A stretch of 64,000 nucleotides of DNA. Origin: Helianthus annuus (Eukaryota > Streptophyta > Magnoliopsida > Asterales > Asteraceae). The stretch lies in NCBI RefSeq assembly GCF_002127325.2, contig NC_035436.2, positions 30,777,558 to 30,841,557 on the forward strand, read 5' to 3'. This document shows positions 45,292 to 58,007 of the stretch, in pieces. The notes under the pieces are model-generated. The model saw only the letters and a list, made by a program, of their open reading frames with translations, ran no database searches and had not been told where the DNA came from. The position numbers were made by a program, and so were the translations under genes. Every line of letters starts with the position of its first letter. Within the stretch, counting starts at the first letter, position 1.

Positions 45292-46137
45292 TTGAAGTTG
45301 AAAACATATATATTGCATCTTTTTCATAAGTCACCTATAGGAGGGCATCCTGGGCATATACCTACTCTAAACAGATATAAAGCTTTTTGTTATTGGAAAG
45401 GGTGTTCTAAACAAGTGTATCATTTTGTTAAAGAATGTCATGAAGGTCAGCAAGCTAAGTATGAGTCGGTTGCAAGCCCTGGATTGTTGCAGCCACTACC
45501 TCTACCTACACATGTTTTTACAGATATTTTTATGGACTTCATATCAGGATTTCCTAAAGTTCAAGGTAAAGAGACAATATTGGTAGTAGTGGATCGATTG
45601 ACCAAGTATGCCTATATTATTCCTCTAAATCATCCTTATACTGCACCTATGGTAGCTCAATTGTTCTTAGATTGCGTGTTTAAACTACATGGTTGTCCCG
45701 CGACCATTGTTTTTGATAGAGATTCCTTGTTTTTGAGTAAATTTTGGAAGGAATTCATGAGGCTAAAAGGAGTTCCGTTATCCTATTCAACTGCATATCA
45801 CCCTCAGAGTGATGGTCAAACTGAAGTGCTTAATCGATGTCTAAAAGCTTATTTGATGTGTATGTGTATGCATAATCCAAGTCAATGGCTTAAATGGTTG
45901 AGTTTAGCTGAGTGGTGGTATAATACAACCTATCATTCATCTATCAAAACCACCCCTTTTGAAGCATTGTATGGTTTTCCACCCATACTGCATATTCCCT
46001 ACATTGCTCATGATACAAAAGTTGCTGCACTAGAGGTTTTACACAGGGATAAGGAAGCTATGATTAATCAATTGAAGCAATTATTAACGCAGGCAAGGCA
46101 TCGAATGAAACAATATGTGTTGATCAGGTCTGCTTAA
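45292..46137 (+). pseudogene. Reina-like integrase, 3' truncated
   Basis: Open piece of 282 codons. Zinc region HKSPIGGHPGH...CHEG (last Cys replaced by Gly), catalytic core with FMDFI, FDRDSLFLSKFW and the YHPQSDGQTEVLNR motif giving the D, D and E residues, then YHSSIKTTPFEALYG. The frame ends soon after KQYVLIRSA because the copia LTR begins near 46153, so the C-terminal domain is absent. Confidence 0.8.
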
Positions 46138-46152
46138 ACATAATGGAAAACA

Positions 46153-46188
46153 TGTAAATCATACCTATTACAACAGACAGGCCAACAG
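46153..46188 (-). repeat. Copia LTR, distal 36 bp (rest at 58008-58361)
   Basis: Minus strand ends GATTTACA at 46153. Together with 58008-58361 it makes a 390-bp LTR, TGTAAG...TTACA, split by the Tekay-type element. AACAG at 46184-46188 is the left copy of the Tekay target duplication. Confidence 0.65.
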
Positions 46189-49100
46189 TGTCACACCCCG
46201 ACCACGTAGGACAACAAACCGTGGCGGAAACGTTGGGGAGTGTTGCAACAGAATAATTGTTTCACAACCATGGATACAAAAAAAGTGTTTCGTTTTATTG
46301 ATAGTATTAAACATTACATTGTCTTAACATAGAATAAACAAGTTTTACATCGTCTATCACTATTATTATGTCACTAAGGCCTCATCCAGATCCTAGGTGA
46401 CGCATGCATCCTAGTAGTCATTCAAGCATCAATACCTGAAACATATGTAAAAACTTAGTCAGCAAAGAAATGCTGGCGAGTACATAGGTTTTATAGGAGT
46501 ATCGGATTCATGGCTCGTTTATATGTTGCAGTACATCGTTAGACTACAAGAGTCAAAATACAAACCTCGTTTTGAAAAGCGTATTGCAACATAAGTAACC
46601 AACTCAAATCAAATTGGTTATAGTTTATAAAATCTCGTAACCATGATTCTTAGCCCAAAAACATTTGTTTTAGTAAAATAATTCGGAAACATCTCGTAAA
46701 AACTCGTTAATAAAACTCGTATGGTTTATATCGTTTCGAAACCTCGTTGTGTGATATCGTTTCGAATCGTTTTCCCAAGTGAACTAAATAGTGACACGCA
46801 ATGTAATATGATAGAATCACTTATATATAAGAAGTACCAGCGGCGTATCTACCATGATTCTAGCATACTACACTCGTTCCATTATCTAATCACTACCCCA
46901 AAACCAATCGTTTATCCAAATCGTTTATCTCGTTTAAATCGTCTCAAATCGTTTAACTCGTCCCAAAATCGTATTCGTTTTAATAGTGAAACTACTTTTG
47001 GTCGTCTCGTTAACAACATTCAAACCTTCGTGACTCGTCTAACTCGTTTCTCGTTTCGTATTAACAAACCACCAAAGGGTAAGTTAACAATCATCAGATT
47101 CAGTCGTTACCCACAACCCCCACACACAACCCCCACCTAATACTGGTCGGCTTGATCAATGCTAATGAATGTCATTCGTTATGTAACTACAACCAACAAG
47201 TTCGTTCACTTTATCGAAATCGTTCTTAGTTTAGTAAAAGTCGTTTTAATCGTTTTTGAAATCCTCGTTTAAACTTTGAAAACATTTCGTACATATGAAT
47301 CACCCCAAAACATTTAAAAACAGTAAAATAGGGGAACTATGTACTCACATGTAGTGCAAAGTATCCTTGATCAAATAGAACTTCAACAAACTCGAGCAAA
47401 CCAGAGAAATCAAGTAGTTCCTAGTAATCGAACCACTAGTCAAACAATAGACGCCTAAATCGGAAGATCGGATAGAATGAGGTCTTGTAAATCAAATGAG
47501 TGTTGGAACTCATGTGATATGGTTTAACAAGGCCTACATCCTAAATCGGAACATAACCTAAGTGCTTTCGACCCATCGCAACCCATTAAGGTAGCTTACG
47601 CTACTTAAACGCGTCGTGCACGCAAAAGTGCGTTCGAGACGTCTAACTGGTCCTATGACATGTATTATATGCCCATACATGTTTAATTATGTTACATAAT
47701 CAGTTACGTGTCAAAAGATTAAGTTACATATGCTTAATTACCAATTATGTATGAAAAGGGTATTTTGGTAATTTACCAAGGGCACATAAACTACTTATCA
47801 TGCGACTAATCAAACCTAAGTGACCATAAGGTATAACCCCGGAAGGTTATTCCCTATGCTACTATGGTCACTAAACGTGTTTGGTCGGATCCTAATGATC
47901 AACCAAACGGGTCGTGTTCGAAAGTCTAAGCGGGTGTTTAGTCCGCTTGACTTACGACTCTACACAAGCACTAAACTAACAAGTGACGAGCTAAACGTGT
48001 CGAAACATGTTTAGTTAAGTTAGAAAACAGGTTTTGATATCAAAACAAACGGTTTTGATATCCTAGAGTAGTTTGGTTACAAAATACGCGAGAAAACGCA
48101 TTTTGGCCGAAAATACGACTCGTCACTGAGCCTAGATAACGTGGTAATCAGTAGGTAAAGTCACTAGGGACTATAACCATCGTGATTACGCTCACGTTAT
48201 GAAGTTCAAACGAACTTTGCGTTGACCATAAACTGGTCAAAGCAGAAAGTCAAACACAGTTTGACTTTAACGCTAAAACGAATGAAAAACGCGAAAGAAT
48301 ACTTACAGAAGGTCCCCGCAAGTTTGATTTTCCAAGTATTCTCAGGTATGAGGTGATGGAACACCCCAACTTAGAGAAATCTCAGAAATCAAGTGGGGAA
48401 GAATGAGGTTGGGTTGGGTATTTATAGGAAATCCACACTTGTTAGGATCGTTTCTTGGAAATCGAGCTTTGATCCTAGCCCTACACATCACACCCACTGA
48501 TTTGAATACCATGGGAGCCTTCAAACCAGCCCATAGATTGCTCAAAACCAAGTGCATAAGTGTGTAACAGCTGGAAATGGCTGGAAAACACATTCTGCTG
48601 ATCTGGGAGGTCCTTACGGACCGTAAGCCTTGTGCAGATCAGCCAAGTTTGAAAAATGGCAGAACAGGCCCCTGCAGCCCCAAACTTGATTTTTAAGCAT
48701 TTTTGGCACGTTTAAACCCCGTTAACCCCATTTTAAGGCTCTAAAATGAAGTTAAAGTATAGGGGAACTTGAAATATGCTCAAAAATATCTCGGATGTCA
48801 GCTCGTTTGGTCGTACGATCGCGTTGTTCGGTTAATTACGACGGGAGTCGTAATGAACGCAAAAACGATCCAAATTGCGCGACGAATGGATTTTTATTAT
48901 GCCAAATACTAAAACATAAAATTTTAATGTTTACATAAATTTTTGGATGTCCGGATGTATTCAGAACGTAAGATAGGCGCGAAAATGCAAACTTGTGCAC
49001 TTTTTGACGCTTTTAGTCCCTATTGATCAATAAAGTTTATTTTAGCATACCGAACCCTTCAAAGCCTATTTCTAAGCTATGTAAAGGTTATTTAGGGTAT

Positions 49101-49497
49101 GTTTAACTTATGATCAAGTTCCGGAGTGTTGTTACTATACAAATCGGTATAATTTCGCAATTTGACACAAATAGTCCCTGCGATCGAACAAACTTATTTT
49201 CGACACACCAAACCATCCAAAACTTATTTCTAAGTTATGTGGAGGTTATTTAAGGTATGTTAAGCCTATTTCACTATTCCGGAGTTTTTGTTGCATTAAA
49301 CTGGTTATATTTACGCATTAGTGCGCGTATAACCTTCTAGAAAGCGATTTAGAGCTTGAAATTGGAATCGAATCGAATTGTAAAATCACCAAACACAAAT
49401 ACACACAAAACACATATAATAAAACCAAAGCACATTGTTTTAATAATAATCAACATTGTTTTTCATCGTACAGAGATTACAGAGCACAGTTGTCACA
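46189..49497 (-). repeat. Tekay-type 3' LTR (left copy), 3309 bp
   Basis: TGTCACACC at the left end, GTTGTCACA at the right. TATA box on the minus strand (plus ATTTATA at 48420-48426). Carries a single TTACGGACCGTAA dyad at 48614-48626, because 23 bp present in the other LTR are missing. Long ORFs in it (46721-47140, 48342-48593) are not conserved as proteins and are incidental. Confidence 0.9.
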
Positions 49498-49510
49498 GTC
49501 TCCCCTACTT
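49498..49510 (-). promoter_or_regulatory. Polypurine tract of the Tekay-type element
   Basis: Minus strand AAGTAGGGGAGAC immediately upstream of the 3' LTR. Confidence 0.85.
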
Positions 49511-49532
49511 CAGGAAATTTCGTCCCGAAATT

Positions 49533-52500
49533 TTAACTAGAGGAAGCTTGTGGAAACAAATGTGGATATTTGGTCATCATCTGATCCTTACGTTCCCAAG
49601 TAAATTCTGGGCCACGTTTGGACTCCCAACGAACTTTTACCAAATGAATCCGTTTGTCCTTCAACTGCTTGAATGTACGGTCCACTATCCCCACGGGTTT
49701 CTCGACAAAGTGCATCGTATCATCGATTCGGATCTCGTCGAGAGGTATGTGAAGATCAGCGTCAGCTAAACACTTTCGCAAATTGGACACGTGAAAAGTC
49801 GGATGAATATTTCCAAGCTCTGGAGGTAGCTCTAGTCGATAGGCAACTTTCCCAATTCTTTCCACGATCTTGAATGGTCCCACATATCGAGGTGCAAGTT
49901 TTCCTTTCTTTCCAAATCTCACGACTCCTTTCCAAGGTGAAACCTTGAGTAGGACACGGTCTCTGACTTGAAATTCTAAGGGCCTGCGTCCTAAATCCGC
50001 ATAACTCTTTTGACGGCTTCTAGCTGTCACAAGATTATCGCGAATTTTCTTGATTTTGTCCGTTGTTTCCAGAACGAGCTCAGGTCCAGTAAGCTGAGCT
50101 TCACCGGTCTCGTTCCAACAGACAAATGAACGACATTTTCGACCGTAGAGAGCTTCGAATGGTGCCATTTTGATGCTAGCATGATAACTATTGTTGTAAG
50201 AGAACTCGATCATCGGCAGATGAGAATCCCAATTACCACCAAAGTCTATCACGCATGCTCTAAGCATATCCTCCAAAGTTTGAATCGTCCTCTCAGATTG
50301 ACCATCTGTTTGGGGATGATAAGCAGTGCTTAGATTTAGTTGGGTTCCCATAGCAGATTGCATGGTCTTCCAGAAATGAGATGAAAATCGAGCATCACGA
50401 TCAGAAATGATATCCAAAGGAACACCATGTCGTGAAACAATCTCATCAACATAAATCTTTGCAAGTTTATCAGCAGATAGGTCCTCGCGAATCGGGAGAA
50501 AATGAGCTGACTTCGTTAATCGATCGATAACAACCCAAATAGCATCATGACCTTTAGAAGTACGCGGTAGCTTAGTGATGAGATCCATCGCAATGCTCTC
50601 CCACTTCCAAACTGGTATCTCTGGTTGTACAAGCAAACCAGAAGGTCGTTGATGTTCAGCCTTGACCTTAAGACAAGTTAGGCATTTCGATACGTACAAG
50701 GCAACATCTTTCTTCATACCAGGCCACCAGAACTTAGTACGAAGATCCTTGTACATTTTATCAGCACCAGGATGGATAGAATATCGAGACTTGTGAGATT
50801 CGTCCATCACTAGGGTGCGGAGATCGTCTTGTTTCGGGACCCACAAACGATCCTTGAAATAAAGCAAACCATCGCTTTTTGCTTCGAGTTTAAGCTCAAG
50901 CTGATGTGGTAATTCCATAACCATCAAATTCTGTGAAACACAAAATTGCTGAGCTTGAAGAACACGAGATTGAATATCAGATACAACTTGGACAGAGTGA
51001 AGCTTGACTCGCTCTTTTCGACTAAGCGCATCGGCCACGACATTCGCCTTACCAGGATGGTAGCGAATCTCGCAATCGTAATCGTTCAAGAGTTCAACCC
51101 AACGTCGTTGCCTCATGTTCAGCTCTTTCTGATTAAGAATATGCTGGAGACTTTTGTGGTCCGTGAAAACCACACACTTCGTTCCATAGAGGTAGTGTCT
51201 CCAGATTTTAAGCGCGAACACCACAGCTCCTAACTCAAGATCATGAGTCGTGTAGTTCTTCTCGTGGATTTTCAGCTGTCTAGATGCATATGCAATAACT
51301 TTACCTCGTTGCATGAGGACGCAACCAAGGCCTAAGTTGGATGCATCGCAATAGACAATGAAATCATCGTTTCCCTCGGGCAGAGATAGAACAGGAGCAT
51401 TACATAACTTCCGCTTTAGCGTTTGAAATGCTTCTTCTTGTTTGGGTACCCACTCAAAAGGCTTATTCTTCTGAGTCAAAGTAGTGAGTGGAACCGCAAT
51501 TTTTGAGAAGTTAGAAATGAATCGACGATAGTAACCAGCGAGGCCAAGAAAAGATCGAATCTCTGTAGGTGTCGTTGGCGTACTCCAATCCTTAATAGCA
51601 ACAATCTTGGATGGATCCACATGAATACCTCGCTCATTGACTATATGACCCAGAAATTGAACTTCTTTAAGCCAGAATTCACACTTGGAGAATTTAGCGA
51701 AAAGTTGTTCCTTCTTAAGGAGTTCCAACGTTAAGCGAAGGTGTTGCTCGTGATCGGCTCGAGTCTTCGAATAAATGAGAATATCGTCGATGAACACAAT
51801 AATGAACTTATCTAAATAAGGTTTACAGACCCTATTCATTAAGTCCATAAAGATAGCTGGAGCATTCGTCAAACCAAAAGGCATGACTGTGAACTCGTAA
51901 TGCCCATATCTCGTGCGGAAAGCAGTTTTGGGGATATCTTCTTCGAGATCACGAAGTTGATGATACCCAGAATGCAGATCGATCTTAGAAAAACATGAAG
52001 CACCTTGCAGCTGATCGAAAAGATCATCAATTCGAGGTAGGGGATATCGATTCTTGATGGTAAGCTTGTTAAGCTCACGATAATCGATACACATTCGAAA
52101 AGACCCATCTTTCTTTTTCACGAAAAGGACAGGAGCTCCCCAAGGTGAATAACTTGGACGGATGAATCCTTTATCAGATAACTCTTGAAGCTGTTTCGAT
52201 AGCTCTTGCATCTCCGAAGGTGCAAGACGATATGGTGCTTTCGCAATCGGGTTGGCATTGGGTACAAGGTCGATATGAAACTCAACTTGACGAACTGGTG
52301 GTAACCCAGGCAGTTCATCAGGAAACACCTCTGGATAATCCCGAACAATCGGAATATCCTGAATACTCTTGCGCTTGACTTTCTCCTCGGTGACATGTGC
52401 TAGAAAAGCAACATATCCTTTTCTCAAATAACTTTGGGCCCTTGCACATGACATAAGCTTCAAGCCGCCAGATGGCTTCTCGCCACGAACTTCCAAAATA

Positions 52501-54047
52501 TCGCCAGAAGACAAAGGAATACGTACAATCTTATCGAAACAAACCACCTCAGCGTGATGTTTGGTTAACCAATCCATTCCAATGATGATGTCGAAGCTTC
52601 CAAGTTGCATTGGCGTGAGGTCAATAGGAAAAAGGTGGTTATCAAGGTTCAACTGACAATCACGGATAACAGAATCGAGAACAAGAGGTTTACCAGTAGC
52701 AACTTCGACAGATAAGGGTTTCCTTAATTTAGTTCTAGGTATCGCAAGCAAAGGTTCAAAAGATAATGAAACAAAACTTCGATCGGCACCAGAATCAAAA
52801 AGAATAGATGCGGGTTGATTGTTAACAAGAAACGTACCATTGACAACCTCGTTGTCAGCCCTCGCTTCGTTTGCATTCAGATTGTATGCTCGCCCTCGAG
52901 CAGGATTCACGTTGGCGTTGACGTTTGCATTCGGATTCGCATTAGCATTTGCTAGCCTAGGACAGTTGTTGCGGAAGTGGCCAAACTCTCCACAATTAAA
53001 ACAGGAACCAGGTGGGAATCTAGCAGCATTCCCTTGTGCCGGAGCTTGAACCTGGGCAACCTGATTTTGCCCTGAACGACAAACATTGGCCAAATGCCCA
53101 AGCCTACCACACGTCGTGCATTGCTTACAAGCTTGTTGTGCAACATGATGACCGTTGCAGCGAGCACAATGAGGTGCGGTACCGGCATACGCCTTTTTCG
53201 CAGGAGGTTGAGCCGGTGTGTTCTGTTCAGCCTGTGTCGTAACAGCAAAGTTCTGTGCACCCTTTCGCTTCCTTGATTTCTTCGACGACTCACCTTCTTT
53301 ACCTTTACCCTTCTTCTTGTCTTTAGCAGAATCAGATGATTTCTTCTTGTCACCCTTGCGAGTGAGTTTACCCTTTCTGACTTGGGATTCAGTCAGGGTA
53401 GCAGATAACTCGATCGCTTGACGAAGGGTAGTAGGATTAACAGCGGTCACAATATCCAGCATAGAATCGGGTAGACCATCGATATATCTTTCGATTGCTT
53501 TGTCTGGTGGGGTAACCATGGTGGGACACAATAGACTGAGTTCCTCAAAGCGATCCGTGTACGCACGGTGCTCAGCCCCATCTTGTTTTAAATCGTCAAA
53601 CTCTCGCTCCAAAGCTCGAATCTCGTGACGGGGACAGAACTCTCTCATCATGAGAGCCCGAAGCTCATCCCACGTTTGTGCCAATGCCACTTCGGCACCC
53701 CTATCGTGCATAATACCATTCCACCAGGTAAGCGCTCGCTTCTCAAACACGCTGGTAGCAAATTCAACCTTACGTGCATTCGGACACTGCACATGCCTGA
53801 ATGTGTTCTCAATACTCTCGAACCACTGTAGGAGCGCAGTTGCTCCTTGCGACCCAGAAAACTTAAGAGGCTTCGCAGAATTGAAATTCTTGAAATTACA
53901 CTGCGCATTGTTGTGGTTATTATTGTTATTGTTGTATATCTCATGAACTTGAGTTACAACACCGGGAAGCACAGCAGCCACTTGCTGAGAGACTAGGGCT
54001 GCGATTTCTTCAATGGTGAAAGATTGTGCTTCACGTCGTGGAGGCAT
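49533..54047 (-). CDS. Tekay-type Gag-Pol polyprotein, 1504 aa, intact
   Basis: Single frame from ATG (54047). Approximate residues: capsid-like gag 1-270; Lys-rich linker 230-275; knuckles [14 protein letters not shown] (about 310) and [14 protein letters not shown] (about 350); protease [10 protein letters not shown] (416); RT from 610, active site FIDDIL (751); RNase [15 protein letters not shown] (903); integrase zinc region [10 protein letters not shown]...CLTC (1085-1120), core D in AMDLITKLP (1152), D in [10 protein letters not shown] (1215), E in [12 protein letters not shown] (1252); [14 protein letters not shown] (about 1385); chromodomain VDRTFKQL...[16 protein letters not shown] (1448-1500). 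No stop or frameshift, so it is potentially active. The chromodomain would direct integration to heterochromatin by family knowledge. Confidence 0.95.
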   Translation of the reverse strand: MPPRREAQSFTIEEIAALVSQQVAAVLPGVVTQVHEIYNNNNNNHNNAQCNFKNFNSAKPLKFSGSQGATALLQWFESIENTFRHVQCPNARKVEFATSVFEKRALTWWNGIMHDRGAEVALAQTWDELRALMMREFCPRHEIRALEREFDDLKQDGAEHRAYTDRFEELSLLCPTMVTPPDKAIERYIDGLPDSMLDIVTAVNPTTLRQAIELSATLTESQVRKGKLTRKGDKKKSSDSAKDKKKGKGKEGESSKKSRKRKGAQNFAVTTQAEQNTPAQPPAKKAYAGTAPHCARCNGHHVAQQACKQCTTCGRLGHLANVCRSGQNQVAQVQAPAQGNAARFPPGSCFNCGEFGHFRNNCPRLANANANPNANVNANVNPARGRAYNLNANEARADNEVVNGTFLVNNQPASILFDSGADRSFVSLSFEPLLAIPRTKLRKPLSVEVATGKPLVLDSVIRDCQLNLDNHLFPIDLTPMQLGSFDIIIGMDWLTKHHAEVVCFDKIVRIPLSSGDILEVRGEKPSGGLKLMSCARAQSYLRKGYVAFLAHVTEEKVKRKSIQDIPIVRDYPEVFPDELPGLPPVRQVEFHIDLVPNANPIAKAPYRLAPSEMQELSKQLQELSDKGFIRPSYSPWGAPVLFVKKKDGSFRMCIDYRELNKLTIKNRYPLPRIDDLFDQLQGASCFSKIDLHSGYHQLRDLEEDIPKTAFRTRYGHYEFTVMPFGLTNAPAIFMDLMNRVCKPYLDKFIIVFIDDILIYSKTRADHEQHLRLTLELLKKEQLFAKFSKCEFWLKEVQFLGHIVNERGIHVDPSKIVAIKDWSTPTTPTEIRSFLGLAGYYRRFISNFSKIAVPLTTLTQKNKPFEWVPKQEEAFQTLKRKLCNAPVLSLPEGNDDFIVYCDASNLGLGCVLMQRGKVIAYASRQLKIHEKNYTTHDLELGAVVFALKIWRHYLYGTKCVVFTDHKSLQHILNQKELNMRQRRWVELLNDYDCEIRYHPGKANVVADALSRKERVKLHSVQVVSDIQSRVLQAQQFCVSQNLMVMELPHQLELKLEAKSDGLLYFKDRLWVPKQDDLRTLVMDESHKSRYSIHPGADKMYKDLRTKFWWPGMKKDVALYVSKCLTCLKVKAEHQRPSGLLVQPEIPVWKWESIAMDLITKLPRTSKGHDAIWVVIDRLTKSAHFLPIREDLSADKLAKIYVDEIVSRHGVPLDIISDRDARFSSHFWKTMQSAMGTQLNLSTAYHPQTDGQSERTIQTLEDMLRACVIDFGGNWDSHLPMIEFSYNNSYHASIKMAPFEALYGRKCRSFVCWNETGEAQLTGPELVLETTDKIKKIRDNLVTARSRQKSYADLGRRPLEFQVRDRVLLKVSPWKGVVRFGKKGKLAPRYVGPFKIVERIGKVAYRLELPPELGNIHPTFHVSNLRKCLADADLHIPLDEIRIDDTMHFVEKPVGIVDRTFKQLKDKRIHLVKVRWESKRGPEFTWERKDQMMTKYPHLFPQASSS

Positions 54048-54605
54048 TGTCTAACAAGGAAATATGAGAAACGAGTAAGGTTGAGAATTAGGGAAAACAA
54101 AAGATGTATCGACAAAACACAAGGAAGGCGATCATTTGTCCGTTACCTCGAACAAACAAACGACACGCAGTGACTAATCAAAGTAAATGAATCAAAATAA
54201 TGCATCGCGAAGACATGCTCGCCTATAAGTGAACACTCACCCCAAGAGTTCCCAGGTAAGAGTGACTGGTCCGATTATGTGGATTTGTACGAACACTATA
54301 GCCTTAGACAGAAAACTCAGGGTACATGCATTCACTCTTCCAGTTTGCACGTGTTCACATTATTTTAACCCAAACTTTGACGAGATTTTGAAAATTCAAA
54401 AGGGTTCAAAACCTAGTAATCAATCATCCTAGAACAGATGATTAATTTTCGAAGCAGATTCGGATTTATGTTCTCGTTGTGGTTATCACCTAAGGATAGG
54501 TGACGGTTTTGTTTTAAAATCTACACACAAGTAAACTTGCGTTAGGGTCCTAAAGTTATAGTCTAGGTCAAAGCATTACTAATAACCTAATTCCCTATAA
54601 CCATA

Positions 54606-54618
54606 GGCTCTGATACCA
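54606..54618 (-). promoter_or_regulatory. Primer binding site, tRNA-Met type (Tekay-type element)
   Basis: Minus strand TGGTATCAGAGCC, seven bases after the LTR end (54626). The 54048-54605 stretch between it and the gag ATG is an untranslated leader with no ORF I can support. Confidence 0.85.
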
Positions 54619-54625
54619 ACTTTTC

Positions 54626-57600
54626 TGTCACACCCCGACCACGTAGGACAACAAACCGTGGCGGAAACGTCGGGGAGTGTTGCAACAGAATAATTGTTTC
54701 ACAACCATGGATACAAAAAAAGTGTTTCGTTTTATTGATAGTATTAAACATTACATTGTCTTAACATAGAATAAACAAGTTTTACATCGTCTATCACTAT
54801 TATTATGTCACTAAGGCCTCGTCCAGATCCTAGGTGACGCATGCATCCTAGTAGTCATTCAAGCATCAATACCTGAAACATATGTAAAAACTTAGTCAGC
54901 AAAGAAATGCTGGCGAGTACATAGGTTTTATAGGAGTATCGGATTCATGGCTCGTTTATATGTTGCAGTACATCGTTAGACTACAAGAGTCAAAATACAA
55001 ACCTCGTTTTGAAAAGCGTATTGCAACATAAGTAACCAACTCAAATCAAATTGGTTATAGTTTATAAAATCTCGTAACCATGATTCTTAACCCAAAAACA
55101 TTTGTTTTAGTAAAATAATTCGGAAACATCTCGTAAAAACTCGTTAATAAAACTCGTATGGTTTATATCGTTTCGAAACCTCGTTGTGTGATATCGTTTC
55201 GAATCGTTTTCCCAAGTGAACTAAATAGTGACACACAATGTAATATGATAGAATCACTTATATATAAGAAGTACCAGCGGCGTATCTACCATGATTCTAG
55301 CATACTACACTCGTTCCATTATCTAATCACTACCCCAAAACCAATCGTTTATCCAAATCGTTTATCTCGTTTAAATCGTCTCAAATCGTTTAACTCGTCC
55401 CAAAATCGTATTCGTTTTAATAATGAAACTACTTTTGGTCGTCTCGTTAACAACATTCAAACCTTCGTGACTCGTCTAACTCGTTTCTCGTTTCGTATTA
55501 ACAAACCACCAAAGGGTAAGTTAACAATCATCAGATTCAGTCGTTACCCACAACCCCCACACATAACCATGGGTGCAGTGCAATAACGGGATTTGTCAGA
55601 TCCTATGGTACCATAACCTAATACTGGTCGGCTTGATCAATGCTAATGAATGTCATTCGTTATGTAACTACAACCAACAAGTTCGTTCACTTTATCGAAA
55701 TCGTTCTTAGTTTAGTAAAAGTCGTTTTAATCGTTTTTGAAATCCTCGTTTAAACTTTGAAAACATTTCGTACATATGAATCACCCCAAAACATTTAAAA
55801 ACAGTAAAATAGGGGAACTATGTACTCACATGTAGTGCAAAGTATCCTTGATCAAATAGAACTTCAACAAACTCGAGCAAACCAGAGAAATCAAGTAGTT
55901 CCTAGTAATCGAACCACTAGTCAAACAATAGACGCCTAAATCGGAAGATCGGATAGAATGAGGTCTTGTAAATCAAATGAGTGTTGGAACTCATGTGATA
56001 TGGTTTAACAAGGCCTACATCCTAAATCGGAACATAACCTAAGTGCTTTCGACCCATCGCGACCCATTAAGGTAGCTTACGCTACTTAAACGCGTCGTGC
56101 ACGCAAAAGTGCGTTCGAGACGTCTAACTGGTCCTATGACATGTATTATATGCCCATACATGTTTAATTATGTTACATAATTAGTTACGTGTCAAAAGAT
56201 TAAGTTACATATGCTTAATTACCAATTATGTATGAAAAGGGTATTTTGGTAATTTACCAAGGGCACATAAACTACTTATCATGTGACTAATCAAACCTAA
56301 GTGACCATAAGGTATAACCCCGGAAGGTTATTCCCTATGCTGCTATGGTCACTAAACGTGTTTGGTCGAATCCTAATGATCGACCAAACGGGTCGTGTTC
56401 GAAAGTCTAAGCGGGTGTTTAGTCCGCTTGACTTACGACTCTACACAAGCACTAAACTAACAAGTGACGAGCTAAACGTGTCGAAACATGTTTAGTTAAG
56501 TTAGAAAACAGTTTTTGATATCAAAACAAACGGTTTTGATATCCTAGAGTAGTTTGGTTACAAAATACGCGAGAAAACGTATTTTGGCCGAAACTACGAC
56601 TCGTCACTGAGCCTAGATAACGTGGTAATCAGTAGGTAAAGTCACTAGGGACTATAACCATCGTGATTACGCTCACGTTATGAAGTTCAAACGAACTTTG
56701 CGTTGACCATAAACTGGTCAAAGCAGAAAGTCAAACACAGTTTGACTTTAACGCTAAAACGAATGAAAAACGCGAAAGAATACTTACAGAAGGTCCCCGC
56801 AAGTTTGATTTTCCAAGTATTCTCAGGTATGAGGTGATGGAACACCTCAACTTAGAGAAATCTAAGAAATCAAGTGGGGAAGAATGAGGTTGGGTTGGGT
56901 ATTTATAGGAAATCCACAACCGTTAGGATCGTTTCTTGGAAACCGAGCTTTGATCCTTGCCCTACACATCACACCCACTGATTTGAATACCATGGGAGCC
57001 TTCAAACCAGCCCATAGATTGCTCAAAACCAAGTGCATAAGTGTGTAACAGCTGGAAATGGCTGGAAAACACATTCTGCTGATCTGGGAGGTCCTTACGG
57101 ACCGTATGGAGATGTGCTTACGGTTCGTAAGCCTTGTGCAGATCAGCCAAGTTTGAAAAATGGCAGAACAGGCCCCTGCAGCCCCAAACTTGATTTTTAA
57201 GCATTTTTGGCACGTTTAAACCCCGTTAACCCCATTTTAAGGCTCTAAAATGAAGTTAAAGTATAGGGGAACTTGAAATATGCTCAAAAATATCTCGGAT
57301 GTCGGCTCGTTTGGTCGTACGATCGCGTTGTTCGGTTAATTACGACGGGAGTCGTAATGAACGCAAAAACGATCCAAATTGCGCGACGAATGGATTTTTA
57401 TTATGCCAAATACTAAAACATAAAATTTTAATGTTTACATAAATTTTTGGATGTCCGGATGTATTCAGAACGTAAGATAGGCGCGAAAATGCAAACTTGC
57501 GCACTTTTTGACGCTTTTAGTCCCTATTGATCAATAAAGTTTATTTTAGCATACCGAACCCTTCAAAGCCTATTTCTAAGCTATGTAAAGGTTATTTAGG

Positions 57601-58002
57601 GTATGTTTAACTTATGATCAAGTTCCGGAGTGTTCGTTACTATACAAATCGGTATAATTTCGCAATTTGACACAAATTGTCCCTGCGATCGAACAAACTT
57701 ATTTTCGACACACCAAACCATCCAAAACTTATTTCTAAGTTATGTGGAGGTTATTTAAGGTATGTTAAGCCTATTTCACTATTCCGGAGTTTTTGTTGCA
57801 TTAAACTGGTTATATTTACGCATTAGTGCGCGTATAACCTTCCAGAAAGCGATTTAGAGCTTGAAATTGGACTCGAATCGAATTGTAAAATCACCAAACA
57901 CAAATACACACAAAACACATATAATAACACCAAAGCACATTGTTTTAATAATAATCAACATTGTTTTTCATCGTACAGAGATTACAGAGCACAGTTATCA
58001 CA
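54626..58002 (-). repeat. Tekay-type 5' LTR (right copy), 3377 bp
   Basis: TATA box on the minus strand (plus ATTTATA, 56901-56907). The dyad pair TTACGGACCGTA (57095-57106) and TTACGGTTCGTAA (57118-57130) is about 190 bp upstream of it. It has about 45 bp near 55565-55612 (CCATGGGTGCAGTGCAATAA...) absent from the left LTR. ORF 55158-55586 is incidental. Confidence 0.9.
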
Positions 58003-58007
58003 AACAG

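Larger units (their letters stand above)
41560..46152 (+). mobile_element. Degenerate Reina-like Ty3/gypsy element (plus strand)
   Basis: 5' LTR ends in CTAACA at 41749 (its start is not resolved), primer site 41753-41764, then gag, protease, RT, RNase H and integrase in gypsy order, broken by several stops and frameshifts. RT ([13 protein letters not shown]...FFDDILVYS) and the gag knuckle style (CFGCTEKYAPGHMC) resemble Reina-type chromoviruses. The 3' end is cut at the copia LTR (46153), so the 3' LTR is missing. Confidence 0.75.
46189..58002 (-). mobile_element. Complete Tekay-type chromovirus (Ty3/gypsy), 11.8 kb, TSD AACAG
   Basis: LTRs 46189-49497 and 54626-58002, TG...CA ends, target duplication AACAG at 46184-46188 and 58003-58007. 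On the minus strand: 5' LTR (right), tRNA-Met primer site, one uninterrupted gag-pol ORF, polypurine tract, 3' LTR (left). LTRs differ by about 30 substitutions over 3.3 kb by eye (around 1%) plus two indels, which indicates a young insertion. All parts needed for autonomous transposition appear present. Lineage is inferred from domain order and the C-terminal chromodomain. Confidence 0.92.

Noticed and set aside
46721..47140. 139-aa ORF, also present as a 142-aa ORF at 55158-55586.
   Set aside because: Both lie inside the Tekay-type LTRs at the same place; the repetition reflects LTR identity, with no domain.
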